From JABDEZ01 sp965276955 (GTDB lineage Bacteria; Bacteroidota; Bacteroidia; Chitinophagales; Chitinophagaceae): a stretch of 64,000 nt of DNA. This document shows positions 34,348-43,787 of the stretch, in pieces (position 1 is the stretch's first letter; every line of letters starts with the position of its first letter). Below the pieces are notes generated by a model, which was given only the letters and a program-made list of their open reading frames with translations, did no database searches and was not told the origin of the DNA. The stretch lies in NCBI GenBank assembly GCA_965276955.1, contig CBDIBP010000020.1, positions 87,344 through 151,343 on the forward strand. The letters run 5' to 3'. The position numbers and the translations under genes are program-made.

Positions 34348-37300
34348 TTACCAACCGGCCTTTACCAGTTTCTCCACTCTTATAAGCGTATTGTTCACAT
34401 CATACACCTTTATCAGGTATACAGCGTCTACAAGTTTGCTGATGTCAATGGTCTTAGCATCTGCTACATACATCAGCTGTTTCCCATCCATGCTGCTTAT
34501 CATTACATTCACCGGCTCTGGTGCATTGATATTCACAACATTTGTTGCAGGATTCGGGTAGAGTTTTATTGCAGCAGGTGTTATATTAGCTACACCTGTA
34601 CTGTAATAGTAGCTGCTGCTGGTGCCATAACAACCCATATTATTGGCAGCAGATACAGTATACCCACCAGCCAGTGTACCAGGGTCGTAGCAGCCGTTGG
34701 TAGCATTAGGTATAGCAACGCCATTCAGATACCACTGAAAATTTGTATACCCTGTACCCTGTACACAAAGTTGTTTGTTTTGAAGGGCCACGTTAAGTAT
34801 CGGCGCTGTACCCGCAGAGATAGAAACAGGCAAAGAGAATGTGGTACATCCAAAACTGTTCGTTATACCAACCGTGTAGTTGCCGGCATTTGTAGCGCCA
34901 TAGTTCCCACTGCTTGCACCAGGTATCGGGTTATTGTTGCTGTACCATTGGTAAGCGTTATTTTGTGAATCTACTTGCAGCGCATCGGTACCGCCGGGGC
35001 ATACAAATGAGCTCGCCGCTATCACGGCTTGTATGGCTGGATTGGGATTTTCGATCACAGTAAGTATTGGCGAAGTGTTGCTGCATCCATTGCTGAAAAC
35101 CTTCACATCATAGTTGCCGGCAGCGTGTGCAGTGTAGTCCACATTTGTAGCGCCAGTTATGTCAGTACCATTGTTTTGCCATTGGTATGTGTACGGAGGC
35201 AGTATGTTCGTTATAGTTCCCAGCATTACGCTATCGCCAATACAGTGTGTAAGTGTACCGCCTACATTATAGATAGGGGCAGCTGGTATAGCCTTTACCA
35301 GTACGGCAGTTTGTGTAGAGGTACTAAGACAACCGATGGACTTTACAGATACTGAATAATACCCGGTTGCGTGCGCCGCATAAACCGAAGCAGTAGCATT
35401 GGATATCGGGCTACCATTATATAGCCATTGATAAGTATAGCCTGCGCCAGTGTTCGCATTAAGCACTACACTATCGTTAACACAGCTTGTGGTACCGTTG
35501 TTCGCAAAAACAGTAGCCTGCGGATATGGGTTTACAGTTATAGTAGCCTGTTGAGAGACACCTGCACAACCATTTATTATTGGCGTTACTGTTATTGTGG
35601 ACGTGATAGGAATTGTGGTGTATGCTGTAGTTACAGAAGCAATGTTACCCACGCCATTCTGTGCCACCCCTGTCAATGTATTATTGTTTACCCATGTATA
35701 TGCTGTGCCCGGCACTGTAGTGCTGAAATTAATAGGCGTTGTTGCCGCCCCGGTACATAACGATTGTGCAGGTATATTTATACTTACTGTTGGCAAAGGT
35801 GTTACTATTATAGTAGCGGCTTTAGCGGCACCCACACATCCATTGGCTGAGGGTATCACTATTATAGTTGCAGTATCGGGTGTTGTACTGGTGTTCGTGC
35901 TATTAAAGCTCACATTACCTGTGCCGCTGTTACCAAGGCCTATTGCAGTCATGTTGTTGGTCCAGCTGTAGGTTGTTGTCCCGGTTGTTACACTGCTGCT
36001 GAAGGTTACGTTAGCAGCTATACCGTTACATACCGTTTGGGTCAATGGTGTAGCTGTTGCTCCAGGTGTAGGATTCACTATCACATACGCTTTTTGTTTA
36101 GGGCCTATGCAAGAGTTGGCAGTAGGTATCACTATTATAGTGTCTGTGACCGATGCATTGCCTGTGTTAAGCGCAGTGAACGGTACACTGCTCGCAATAC
36201 CTGTAGCCGGAGCGCCGGTAGATGGAAGCGTGTTGGTCCACGTATAAGTAGTATTGATCACACTGCTCGATATAGTTATTGTTTCAGGTGTATTGTTACA
36301 CACGTTCTGCGCCGATGGCGTGATCGTGATCAACGGCAGTGGATTAACGGTAACTGGTATGGCCTGGGCACTGCTGATACCACAACCGTTGATAGCCGTG
36401 GCAGTAACTTGTATATTACCACTTGTAGCAGTAGTATTATAATTAACAGATACACTATTACCTGTGCCGTTTATTGCAGCGCCGCTACCTGTGTAGCTCC
36501 AGTTATATGTTACTGTTGCATCATTGGGCACTGTGTATATCACATTGGTTTGCCCCTGGCATACTGTAGTTGTAGATGTGGTAAATGCTGCAGGTTGGTT
36601 GGGCACTGGGCTCACCGTAATAGTAGTATTGCGGGGTATGGATATACCACAGCCGTTAATGGCAGTAGCGGTTACGCTAAGTGTACCACTGGTGGCAGTA
36701 TTACTGAAGCTTACGGTTACTGAGTTACCAGTACCAGTTATGGTCGCACCGGCCCCACTGTAGGTCCAGTTATAAGTTACTGTGCTCACATTTGGTACAG
36801 TGTATACTACATTGCTTTGGCCCTGGCATATTACAGCAGGAGCTGCTGTAAATGCTGCGGGTTGTGCAGGCAGTTGATTAACAGTAATAGCAATGGTACT
36901 TGCTGCCGAGATGCCGCAACCATTAATAGCCGTGGCCGTAACTCCCAGGGTACCGCTGGTTGCTGTATTATTAAAGCTAACAGTTACACTATTCGTTGTT
37001 CCTGTTATAATAGCGCCGGTACCGCTGTAGGTCCAGTTGTAAGTTACTGCAGGATCATTAGGTACGGTATAAGTTACTGTGCTTTGTCCCTGGCATACTG
37101 TTGCAGATGAGGTAGTAAAGGCTGCGGGTTGGTTAGGCAGCGGATTCACTGTAATAGCTATTGAGCGGGCTATGGTAGTACCACAACCATTTATTGCAGC
37201 AGCTGCCACATTCAGCGTACCGCTGGTAGCAGTGGCGCTATAGCTCACGGTCACGCTATTACCAGTACCAGTTATGGTTGCACCTGTTCCGCCTGTGTAG

Positions 37301-40300
37301 GTCCAGTTGTAAGTGACCGCAGGGTCGTTAGGAACGGTATATGTTACATTGTTCTGTCCCTGGCATACAGTGGTAGGCGCTGCAGTGAATGCTGCCGGCT
37401 GTGTTGGTAGCGGATTTACTGTTATGGCAATACTGCGTGGAGCCGATATACCACAACCGTTCACGGCGGTGCCGATCACACTAAGAGTACCACTGGTAGC
37501 AGTATTGCTAAAGTTTACGGTCACGCTATTAGTTGTTCCTGTTATGGTAGCGCCCGCACCGCTGTAGGTCCAGCTATAAGTTACAGAAGCATCATTAGGA
37601 ACGGTATATGTTACAGTGCTTTGTCCCTGGCATACCGCAGCGGTCGATGCAGTGAAGGCCGCTGGTTGTGCAGGCAGTGGTTTCACCGTAATAGCCAGCG
37701 ATCGCGGGCTTGATATACCGCAACCATTTATTGCTGTTGCGGTCACATTTAGTGTGCCGCTCGTAGCAGCGTTGCTAAAGCTAACATTGGCAGTGTTGCC
37801 AGCTGGTGTTATGGTCACTCCTGTTCCTGTATAGGCCCAGTTATATGTAACAGTAGCATCATTAGGTACCGTATAGTTCACATTATTCGTGCCCTGGCAT
37901 ACACTCGCGTTCGATACGGTGAAGGCAGCAGGCATCTGCGGTAATGGGTTCACAGTTATGGCAATTCCACGTGCAGCCGATATACCGCAGCCGTTTATGG
38001 CGGTAGCAGTTACATTTAGTGTACCGCTGGTGGCTGTATTACTGAATGCTACAGTAACTACATTACTGGTGCCTGTTATAGTAGCGCCAGTACCTGTATA
38101 GGTCCAGTTATAGGTAACAGTAGCATCATTAGGTACTGCGTAAGATACTGAGCTTTGACCCTGGCATACCACACCTGTTGATATGCTAAATGCTGCGGGT
38201 TGATTGGGCAGTGGGTTAATGGTCACTGCTATACCCCGGGCTGTAGATGTTCCACAACCATTTATAGCAGTAGCGGTCACATTCAGGGTACCGCTGGTAG
38301 CAGTATTGCTAAAGTTTATGCTGGCAGTGTTACCAGATGGTGTTATGGTAGCACCAGTACCGGAGTAGCTCCAGTTGTAAGTAACCAACGGATCGTTAGG
38401 TACCGTATAGGTCACATTACTTGTCCCCTGGCATACTGTTGCTGTCGAGGTAGTGAATGCAGCAGGTTGGTTAGGTAATGGATTAACGGTGATACCTAAT
38501 GTACGTGCAGCAGAGATACCACAACCATTTATAGCTGTTGCGGTAACACTCAGTGTGCCGCTGGTAGCAGTAGTGCCGTAGCTTACGGCCACACTATTAC
38601 CAGTGCCTGTTATAGTTGCACCTGTTCCGCCGGTATAGGTCCAGTTGTAAGTTACAAGTGGGTCGTTAGGAACGGTATAGGTCACATTATTTGTTCCCTG
38701 GCATACGGTTGCAGATGAGATAGTGAATGCGGCAGGCTGGTTAGGAAGTGGACTAACAGTAACCGCTATTCCACGTGGTAGTGAAGTTCCACAACCATTG
38801 ATAGCTGTAGCGGTCACGTTCAGTGTGCCACTGGTAGCTGTACTGCTAAAGCTCACACTGGCAGTATTGCCAGATGGTGTTATAGCAGCACCAGTACCAG
38901 AATAGCTCCAGTTATAAGTAACTAATGGATCGTTAGGTACCGTATAGGTCACATTATTTGTCCCCTGGCATACTGTTGCGCTCGATGTAGTGAATGCAGC
39001 AGGCTGGTTGGGTAGTGGATTTATTGTGATGGCAATAGACTGGGGGGTAGATGTACCACAACCATTTATAGCAGTAGCGGTCACACTCAGGGCACCGCTG
39101 GTAGCGGTACTGCTAAAGCTCACATTGGCTGTGTTGCCAGCTGGTGTTATGGTAGCGCCGCCGCCGCTATAGGTCCAAGCGTAAGTTACTGTTGCGTCAT
39201 TAGGAACAGTATAGGTCACATTGTTCGTACCCTGACATACTGTTGCCGTTGAAGTTGTAAAGGCCGCTGGCTGTGCTGGCAATGGTTTTACCGTAACCGC
39301 TAATGAGCGAGCTATTGATATACCACAACCGTTTATGGCAGTAGCTGTCACATTCAGGGTACCGCTGGTAGCAGTACTGCTGTAGCTCACCGTTACACTG
39401 TTGCCGCTACCTGTTATAGTAGCTCCGGTACCGCCGGTATAGGTCCAGTTATAGGTAACCGTAGCGTCGTTAGGAACGGTATACGTTACGTTGCTCTGGC
39501 CCTGGCACACACTTGAGTTCGATACGGTGAAGGTCGCTGGCTGGTTGGGCAGTGGGTTCACTGTTATAGCCAGTGTGCGTGCGGCAGATATACCACAACC
39601 GTTCGTAGCCGTAGCAGTAACACTCAGTGTACCGCTGGTGGCCGATGTACTGTAGCTTACGGTCACACTGTTCCCTGTTCCGTTTATGGTAGTACCAGCT
39701 CCGTTATAGGTCCAGTTATAGGTGACCGTGGGGTCATTAGGTACGGTATACGTTACATTGTTAGTGCCCTGGCATACCGTAGTTGTAGACGCAGTAAATG
39801 GAGCAGGTTGTGCAGGTAATGGATTAACGGTAATAGGAAGTGTTAGCGCTGTAGATATACCACAACCGTTGTTAGCTGTAGCCGTTACACTCAGTGTGCC
39901 GCTGGTAGCAATATTGCTATATGCTACAGTTACACTGTTACTGGTCCCTGTTATTGTGGCACCTGTGCCGCTGTAGCTCCAGTTATAAGTAACTGTGGCA
40001 TCATTCGCAACTGTATAGGTTACACCTGTCTGCCCTTGACATACAGAAGAGGTAGAAGCTGTGAACGACGCTGGTTGTACAGGCAGCGGTTTCACAGTAA
40101 CTGTATGATTGGCTGTAGTTGGCCCTGCACAACCTGCAGCTGTTGCAGTAATTATAGATGTTCCACTCCAGCCCGCGGCATACGTCACATCACCTGTAAG
40201 GCTGTTGATGCTGTTACCAAGGTATGCTGATGTTGTTGCATCCAGGGTATAAACGATACCTGTGCTGTTAGAAGCGGTGGCGCTATACGATACTGTAGCA

Positions 40301-41628
40301 GCCCCTTGGCAGCGGGTTGAGGTAGCCCCAAGTGTGAATACCGGGTTGCCAATTGGCACGCCAGTTATTACCACCGAGGTTGCAGCAGTTCTATTACAAT
40401 ATCCCGTAGATGCAGTTACTGTATAAGTGCCCGCTGTTGTTGTGCTATATGTTGGTGTACTTGTTGTAGCAACTGTAGTACCATTATTTTTCCAAATGTA
40501 AGAAAGACCGGTTACAGCATAAGAACTGGCATTTAAGGTTACTGACCCGCTGGTACATAGATTAGTAATGGCCGGCGTTGCCAATGTTGGCGTCACGCAC
40601 ATTGGTGCGAAAGCTATACCCCTAAGAATTGTATTCGTTACAGCCGAACTTAATGTTGTTGTCGTGATCGTAGATCCTGCAACAGAACCATTATCAATTA
40701 TTTTTAAGAGTGACGCGCCAGTGGTAGGAATAGCGTAAAGAACGGGGTTAGTGCCACTCCAATCCACGATTAGGCCTCGGGCTTGATTTGAAGCTCCTGA
40801 ATAAGTATATGCCCTGCTCCAAACCGTACCATTGTATGTATATTTTGATATACCTGCACCATCATCAGCAACATATATAATAGTTTCTGTACTGTTAATT
40901 GAAAAACCATATGGAGATGTCCCCCCACCTAACGCGTTGGTTGTAAGTAAAGCAGTAGGAGTTACAGGACCAGCATTAGGAGTACCGGTAATTTTATATA
41001 TACCTTGGGTACCAGAGCCTGTAGAATAATACATATTCCCGTTAAATATTTGTACAATACGGGTATTTGTAGAGTTAATTATTGATGCTGTATTATTATA
41101 GCCAATGTAAGCTACGCCACCAGCACCCGCTTCCCAAAAATCATTAGCGGCACCCTTCACAGCACTTCTATTGTTATTACTGCTCCCACCCAATAATGTT
41201 GAGGTGGTTATTGACCTGTCAATTGCACCAAGTATATTAAGCGTATCTGATGCTCTTGGTGCGGCCGCAGCCGTTGTATTAGCAATGGAAGCGGTCCCAA
41301 CGGTAGCATCATAACCGGCATTACTTACCAATGTGCTATCCTGGCTAAGTACTATATATCCTTCTGATGTAGCGGATCCGCTGTGTACAAGCCGCCCGTT
41401 GCCAGAGGTCGGGACTGCTACAGACTGAACAAAGACACCGGATGTTGTGTACTCATCATAAAAAGCATCTGATGAGGTGCTGCTTAATGCCGTTGAACCA
41501 TCACCAATTCTATAGACAAGTATATGTCCCGGTGTAAAAGCCGCTTGCGCAATAGCTTTTTGAGTCATCAGAAATAGTGAAAATATACCCCAACAGCACA
41601 CTAAGATCCTCTTGTAAAATTTACTCAT
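34348..41628 (-). CDS. giant secreted Ig-repeat protein (2426 residues) with T9SS type A sorting domain
   Basis: It has a signal peptide ending IAQA, then a ~300-residue N-terminal domain with propeller-like features (ILVYRIGDGS, MYYSTGSGTQGIYKIT, YVADDGAGISKY). Two Ig-like modules lead into 14 near-identical modules of ~89 residues, each beginning P-L-P-x-Q-P-A-x-F and carrying V-C-Q-G, TYTVPND, VTYNW and TAINGCGI. Two conserved cysteines per module suggest one disulfide each. Several divergent PKD/Ig modules follow (VNPxP linkers), then a T9SS domain (IKLYPNPATNVV ... VEKLVKAGW). No enzyme motif is seen; the layout suggests a long surface filament or adhesin with spacer modules. It is expressed from its own promoter next to an ATGTTA repeat pair. 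Confidence 0.88.
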   Translation of the reverse strand: MSKFYKRILVCCWGIFSLFLMTQKAIAQAAFTPGHILVYRIGDGSTALSSTSSDAFYDEYTTSGVFVQSVAVPTSGNGRLVHSGSATSEGYIVLSQDSTLVSNAGYDATVGTASIANTTAAAAPRASDTLNILGAIDRSITTSTLLGGSSNNNRSAVKGAANDFWEAGAGGVAYIGYNNTASIINSTNTRIVQIFNGNMYYSTGSGTQGIYKITGTPNAGPVTPTALLTTNALGGGTSPYGFSINSTETIIYVADDGAGISKYTYNGTVWSRAYTYSGASNQARGLIVDWSGTNPVLYAIPTTGASLLKIIDNGSVAGSTITTTTLSSAVTNTILRGIAFAPMCVTPTLATPAITNLCTSGSVTLNASSYAVTGLSYIWKNNGTTVATTSTPTYSTTTAGTYTVTASTGYCNRTAATSVVITGVPIGNPVFTLGATSTRCQGAATVSYSATASNSTGIVYTLDATTSAYLGNSINSLTGDVTYAAGWSGTSIITATAAGCAGPTTANHTVTVKPLPVQPASFTASTSSVCQGQTGVTYTVANDATVTYNWSYSGTGATITGTSNSVTVAYSNIATSGTLSVTATANNGCGISTALTLPITVNPLPAQPAPFTASTTTVCQGTNNVTYTVPNDPTVTYNWTYNGAGTTINGTGNSVTVSYSTSATSGTLSVTATATNGCGISAARTLAITVNPLPNQPATFTVSNSSVCQGQSNVTYTVPNDATVTYNWTYTGGTGATITGSGNSVTVSYSSTATSGTLNVTATAINGCGISIARSLAVTVKPLPAQPAAFTTSTATVCQGTNNVTYTVPNDATVTYAWTYSGGGATITPAGNTANVSFSSTATSGALSVTATAINGCGTSTPQSIAITINPLPNQPAAFTTSSATVCQGTNNVTYTVPNDPLVTYNWSYSGTGAAITPSGNTASVSFSSTATSGTLNVTATAINGCGTSLPRGIAVTVSPLPNQPAAFTISSATVCQGTNNVTYTVPNDPLVTYNWTYTGGTGATITGTGNSVAVSYGTTATSGTLSVTATAINGCGISAARTLGITVNPLPNQPAAFTTSTATVCQGTSNVTYTVPNDPLVTYNWSYSGTGATITPSGNTASINFSNTATSGTLNVTATAINGCGTSTARGIAVTINPLPNQPAAFSISTGVVCQGQSSVSYAVPNDATVTYNWTYTGTGATITGTSNVVTVAFSNTATSGTLNVTATAINGCGISAARGIAITVNPLPQMPAAFTVSNASVCQGTNNVNYTVPNDATVTYNWAYTGTGVTITPAGNTANVSFSNAATSGTLNVTATAINGCGISSPRSLAITVKPLPAQPAAFTASTAAVCQGQSTVTYTVPNDASVTYSWTYSGAGATITGTTNSVTVNFSNTATSGTLSVIGTAVNGCGISAPRSIAITVNPLPTQPAAFTAAPTTVCQGQNNVTYTVPNDPAVTYNWTYTGGTGATITGTGNSVTVSYSATATSGTLNVAAAAINGCGTTIARSIAITVNPLPNQPAAFTTSSATVCQGQSTVTYTVPNDPAVTYNWTYSGTGAIITGTTNSVTVSFNNTATSGTLGVTATAINGCGISAASTIAITVNQLPAQPAAFTAAPAVICQGQSNVVYTVPNVSTVTYNWTYSGAGATITGTGNSVTVSFSNTATSGTLSVTATAINGCGISIPRNTTITVSPVPNQPAAFTTSTTTVCQGQTNVIYTVPNDATVTYNWSYTGSGAAINGTGNSVSVNYNTTATSGNIQVTATAINGCGISSAQAIPVTVNPLPLITITPSAQNVCNNTPETITISSSVINTTYTWTNTLPSTGAPATGIASSVPFTALNTGNASVTDTIIVIPTANSCIGPKQKAYVIVNPTPGATATPLTQTVCNGIAANVTFSSSVTTGTTTYSWTNNMTAIGLGNSGTGNVSFNSTNTSTTPDTATIIVIPSANGCVGAAKAATIIVTPLPTVSINIPAQSLCTGAATTPINFSTTVPGTAYTWVNNNTLTGVAQNGVGNIASVTTAYTTIPITSTITVTPIINGCAGVSQQATITVNPYPQATVFANNGTTSCVNDSVVLNANTGAGYTYQWLYNGSPISNATASVYAAHATGYYSVSVKSIGCLSTSTQTAVLVKAIPAAPIYNVGGTLTHCIGDSVMLGTITNILPPYTYQWQNNGTDITGATNVDYTAHAAGNYDVKVFSNGCSNTSPILTVIENPNPAIQAVIAASSFVCPGGTDALQVDSQNNAYQWYSNNNPIPGASSGNYGATNAGNYTVGITNSFGCTTFSLPVSISAGTAPILNVALQNKQLCVQGTGYTNFQWYLNGVAIPNATNGCYDPGTLAGGYTVSAANNMGCYGTSSSYYYSTGVANITPAAIKLYPNPATNVVNINAPEPVNVMISSMDGKQLMYVADAKTIDISKLVDAVYLIKVYDVNNTLIRVEKLVKAGW
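36346..40100 (-). repeat. array of 14 tandem ~267-bp repeats
   Basis: Fourteen consecutive modules of 88-90 codons share the pattern P-L-P-x-Q-P-A-x-F-T ... VCQG ... VPND ... VTYNW-x-Y ... TATSGTL-x-V-TA-x-NGCG ... ITV. DNA identity is high enough to produce a regular ~267-bp ladder, with repeated blocks such as CCCTGGCATAC on the + strand. Module 9 has QMPAAF instead of QPAAF, and module 13 has NQLP instead of NPLP and VICQG instead of VCQG. The array is a likely site for copy-number change and assembly collapse. Confidence 0.9.
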
Positions 41629-41665
41629 ATAATTATATATTAACGTATAATAAGCTCAAACTCTG

Positions 41666-41673
41666 TAAAAGTA
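41666..41673 (-). promoter_or_regulatory. -7-like box of the 2426-residue protein gene
   Basis: Leftward TACTTTTA differs from TAnnTTTG at one position, 6 bases downstream of the proximal ATGTTA site and 37 bases before the start codon. Confidence 0.4.
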
Positions 41674-41679
41674 TTATCG

Positions 41680-41713
41680 GAATGTTATGGGATCACTACC
41701 TGCATGTTACCGA
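41680..41713 (-). promoter_or_regulatory. paired ATGTTA direct repeats (operator candidate)
   Basis: On the + strand GAATGTTATGGG (41680) and GCATGTTACCGA (41702) are 22 bp apart. The second is identical over 12 bases to the site at 34099. The spacing to the -7-like box is the same as at 34099 (6 bases). Confidence 0.6.
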
Positions 41714-41760
41714 ATTGTTGTCAAATCATTTTTCCATTCAATGTCAGTGATATATAAAAC

Positions 41761-41798
41761 ATAAAGCCCTTGCACATATGTATATGCAAGGGCTTTAT
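41761..41798 (-). terminator. intrinsic terminator of the anchor-J protein gene
   Basis: A perfect 14-bp stem (ATAAAGCCCTTGCA and its complement) encloses a 10-base loop, 16 bases after the stop codon of the 41815 gene. It has A/T-rich sequence on both sides but no long uninterrupted T run. Confidence 0.8.
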
Positions 41799-41814
41799 TT
41801 ATAAAAAAATATAA

Positions 41815-43671
41815 CTATTGTACAGTAGTCTTCACCACACCATAGCTATGGTCGTTGCTCAGCTTCACAATATACATACCTGCGTGCAGGTTCAGGTCGG
41901 TCAAAGCAATGCGCTGTGTGCCAGCAGCAATGTATCTATTCTCTGTATACACCCTGCGCCCAGTAATATCAAATATCTCCAGGTTGCAATTAGCGTTATC
42001 AGCAGCAGTGAACAGCAAGTTAACGTTGCTGGTAGTAGATGCACCTACCACGGTCAGCTGTAGTTTTTCGTTGCTCACTACAGATAAACCTACAGACCTC
42101 AGGGTCTGCACATTATCAACTGTCCATCTTGCAGCATTGGTGTCAGTAGCGTTAGGTCTTGACATATACTGTATACCTACAAATATTGGCTGAGACTTGT
42201 AAGTGGTCAGGTTAGCAGTATACGCATGGAACTGTGTATCTATGCTTGCTGGTGCAAAGTTGATGTTCAGGTTGGTCCAGGTTGCAGAGGTTGGGTCGCC
42301 TGCACCACTATAGTTGTTCGATACCATTACTGTCAGGTCATCTCCTTTAAATTCTTTCTTAGCTTGAAACTGTAAGAATACGTTAGTGAAAGAACTCAGG
42401 TCCAGTTTTGGAGATATCAGCCAGTCGTTGTTCGCATTGTTGATGTGGGCAGCGTAACCGTTCATCTGCATACCATAAGTACCACCATAACCATATGCGG
42501 TACAACCCCACACCTGCGGCCCTGTTACACTATAAGATACCCAACCTGCTGGTAAACCTGCTGGACATGATGAATTGAAATTCTCATTCAGTGAATCAAG
42601 GTTCACAACACCAGATGCCGTTGTAAATTTCCATGCAGTAGTATCATAGATACCATAAGAATTGTAAATAGAAGAATCGAAAGCAGTAGAGTCGAAAGTA
42701 ACGTGATATGTATTACCCAGCGCCAGGCCGGTATTAGCTACAGTTACTACAGCGCCGCTTACCGTTACATCAGCAGAGGTCACAGATTTAGTGACAGAGG
42801 TCTGCGTAGTTTGGTTCTTGATAACAATGTTACCTGTTCCGGCAGTTACTGGTTTGTTGAACGTAATGGCCAGGTTGGCACCAGCTAAAACACCAGTTGC
42901 ACCGGCCGCAGGAGACAAACTAACAATAGTTGGTTTAGGAGATACCACGCCTGTAGTAGCAAATGTAATAGAGAAACTGTCTATAGCCAATCCGTCGTCC
43001 GATCCGCCTATGTTCACATCTTGCCATCTCAGCACTATATGTCCGCCATTAGGTATGCTTACTGTTTCAGTAACTGTTTTATTAGTAAAATACCCTGTTG
43101 CATTACCATTCTTTGCACCAACAACAGTGTCGGTAAGGTTTGGCGTGTTCAGCATACCAGCTACGTCTTCTATCCAGCCATTAGCAGCTCCTGTATCAGC
43201 AACAGTATTTGCCACCGTGCTGTACAAAAAGCGTGTGGTGTCAGGGCTGCCTATGCCATTACGGAACTGGCCAAAGCGCCATTCTTCTACACGATACTTC
43301 ATGGTAAAACCACTGATGGTAGCTCCTGTATTATTTACGAACGATACTCCGTAAGAAGGTACATTACTACCCGATGCTATACTGCCTAAAGCGCGCTCGG
43401 CAACACCTGCAGAACCAAAGCTATAAGTATCTCCAGTATTCAATGCTCCGGTACCGCCTCTGTACTCATTATTAACAGTACTTGTGCTACTACCTACTTC
43501 AAAAATGGCCCAGCCTGCAAGCGGCGCAATTGAAGAAGTTGTAATTGCGCTGGATGTATCCAGTGCATCAAAATTTTGCGCGTAGGTAAGGGAGGTACCT
43601 GTTACCGATATCTGCGCTGAAGCCAGTTGTGATAGAACAACGGCGGCTAAAAGTGTAGTGATCTTTTTCAT
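41815..43671 (-). CDS. secreted choice-of-anchor J / Ig-like (Big_5) protein with T9SS type A domain
   Basis: This 618-residue protein has a signal peptide ending QLASA. The N-terminal domain (TYAQNFDAL ... NTGDTYSFGSAGVAERALG ... YRVEEWRFGQ) is of a type I associate with multidomain secreted nucleases and phosphatases, from memory. A Big_5/SbsA Ig-like domain follows (SLSPAAGATGVLAGANLAITFNKPV cut by module boundary; TYHVTFDSTAF). Next is a choice-of-anchor J domain (NENFNSSCPAGLPAGW ... NNDWLISPKLDLS ... RWTVDNVQ) and a T9SS domain (NLEIFDITGRRVYTEN ... GVVKTTVQ). No active site is recognised. It may bind polymer or be part of the neighbouring nuclease cluster. Confidence 0.82.
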   Translation of the reverse strand: MKKITTLLAAVVLSQLASAQISVTGTSLTYAQNFDALDTSSAITTSSIAPLAGWAIFEVGSSTSTVNNEYRGGTGALNTGDTYSFGSAGVAERALGSIASGSNVPSYGVSFVNNTGATISGFTMKYRVEEWRFGQFRNGIGSPDTTRFLYSTVANTVADTGAANGWIEDVAGMLNTPNLTDTVVGAKNGNATGYFTNKTVTETVSIPNGGHIVLRWQDVNIGGSDDGLAIDSFSITFATTGVVSPKPTIVSLSPAAGATGVLAGANLAITFNKPVTAGTGNIVIKNQTTQTSVTKSVTSADVTVSGAVVTVANTGLALGNTYHVTFDSTAFDSSIYNSYGIYDTTAWKFTTASGVVNLDSLNENFNSSCPAGLPAGWVSYSVTGPQVWGCTAYGYGGTYGMQMNGYAAHINNANNDWLISPKLDLSSFTNVFLQFQAKKEFKGDDLTVMVSNNYSGAGDPTSATWTNLNINFAPASIDTQFHAYTANLTTYKSQPIFVGIQYMSRPNATDTNAARWTVDNVQTLRSVGLSVVSNEKLQLTVVGASTTSNVNLLFTAADNANCNLEIFDITGRRVYTENRYIAAGTQRIALTDLNLHAGMYIVKLSNDHSYGVVKTTVQ

Positions 43672-43787
43672 AAAACTGTATTATTACTGTGCGAAGTTGA
43701 TGTTTTTGCTTGCCCCGTATATTATGACGTGGTTAAGTAATTATTAATTGTGTGCCTTATGTGCCTGTTATATTTAAAAATGGTTAC

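Noticed and set aside
36037..36723. 228-codon + strand open frame, and many similar ones between 34.7 and 40.2 kb
   Set aside because: They lie antisense to the repeat array of the 2426-residue gene, recur with the repeat period and have Cys/Arg/Tyr- or Val/Leu-rich low-complexity sequence; they are by-products of the repeats.
36346..40100. Regular repeats as a possible CRISPR array
   Set aside because: The period is about 267 bp, the repeats are coding and contiguous, and there are no short repeats with unique spacers and no cas genes.
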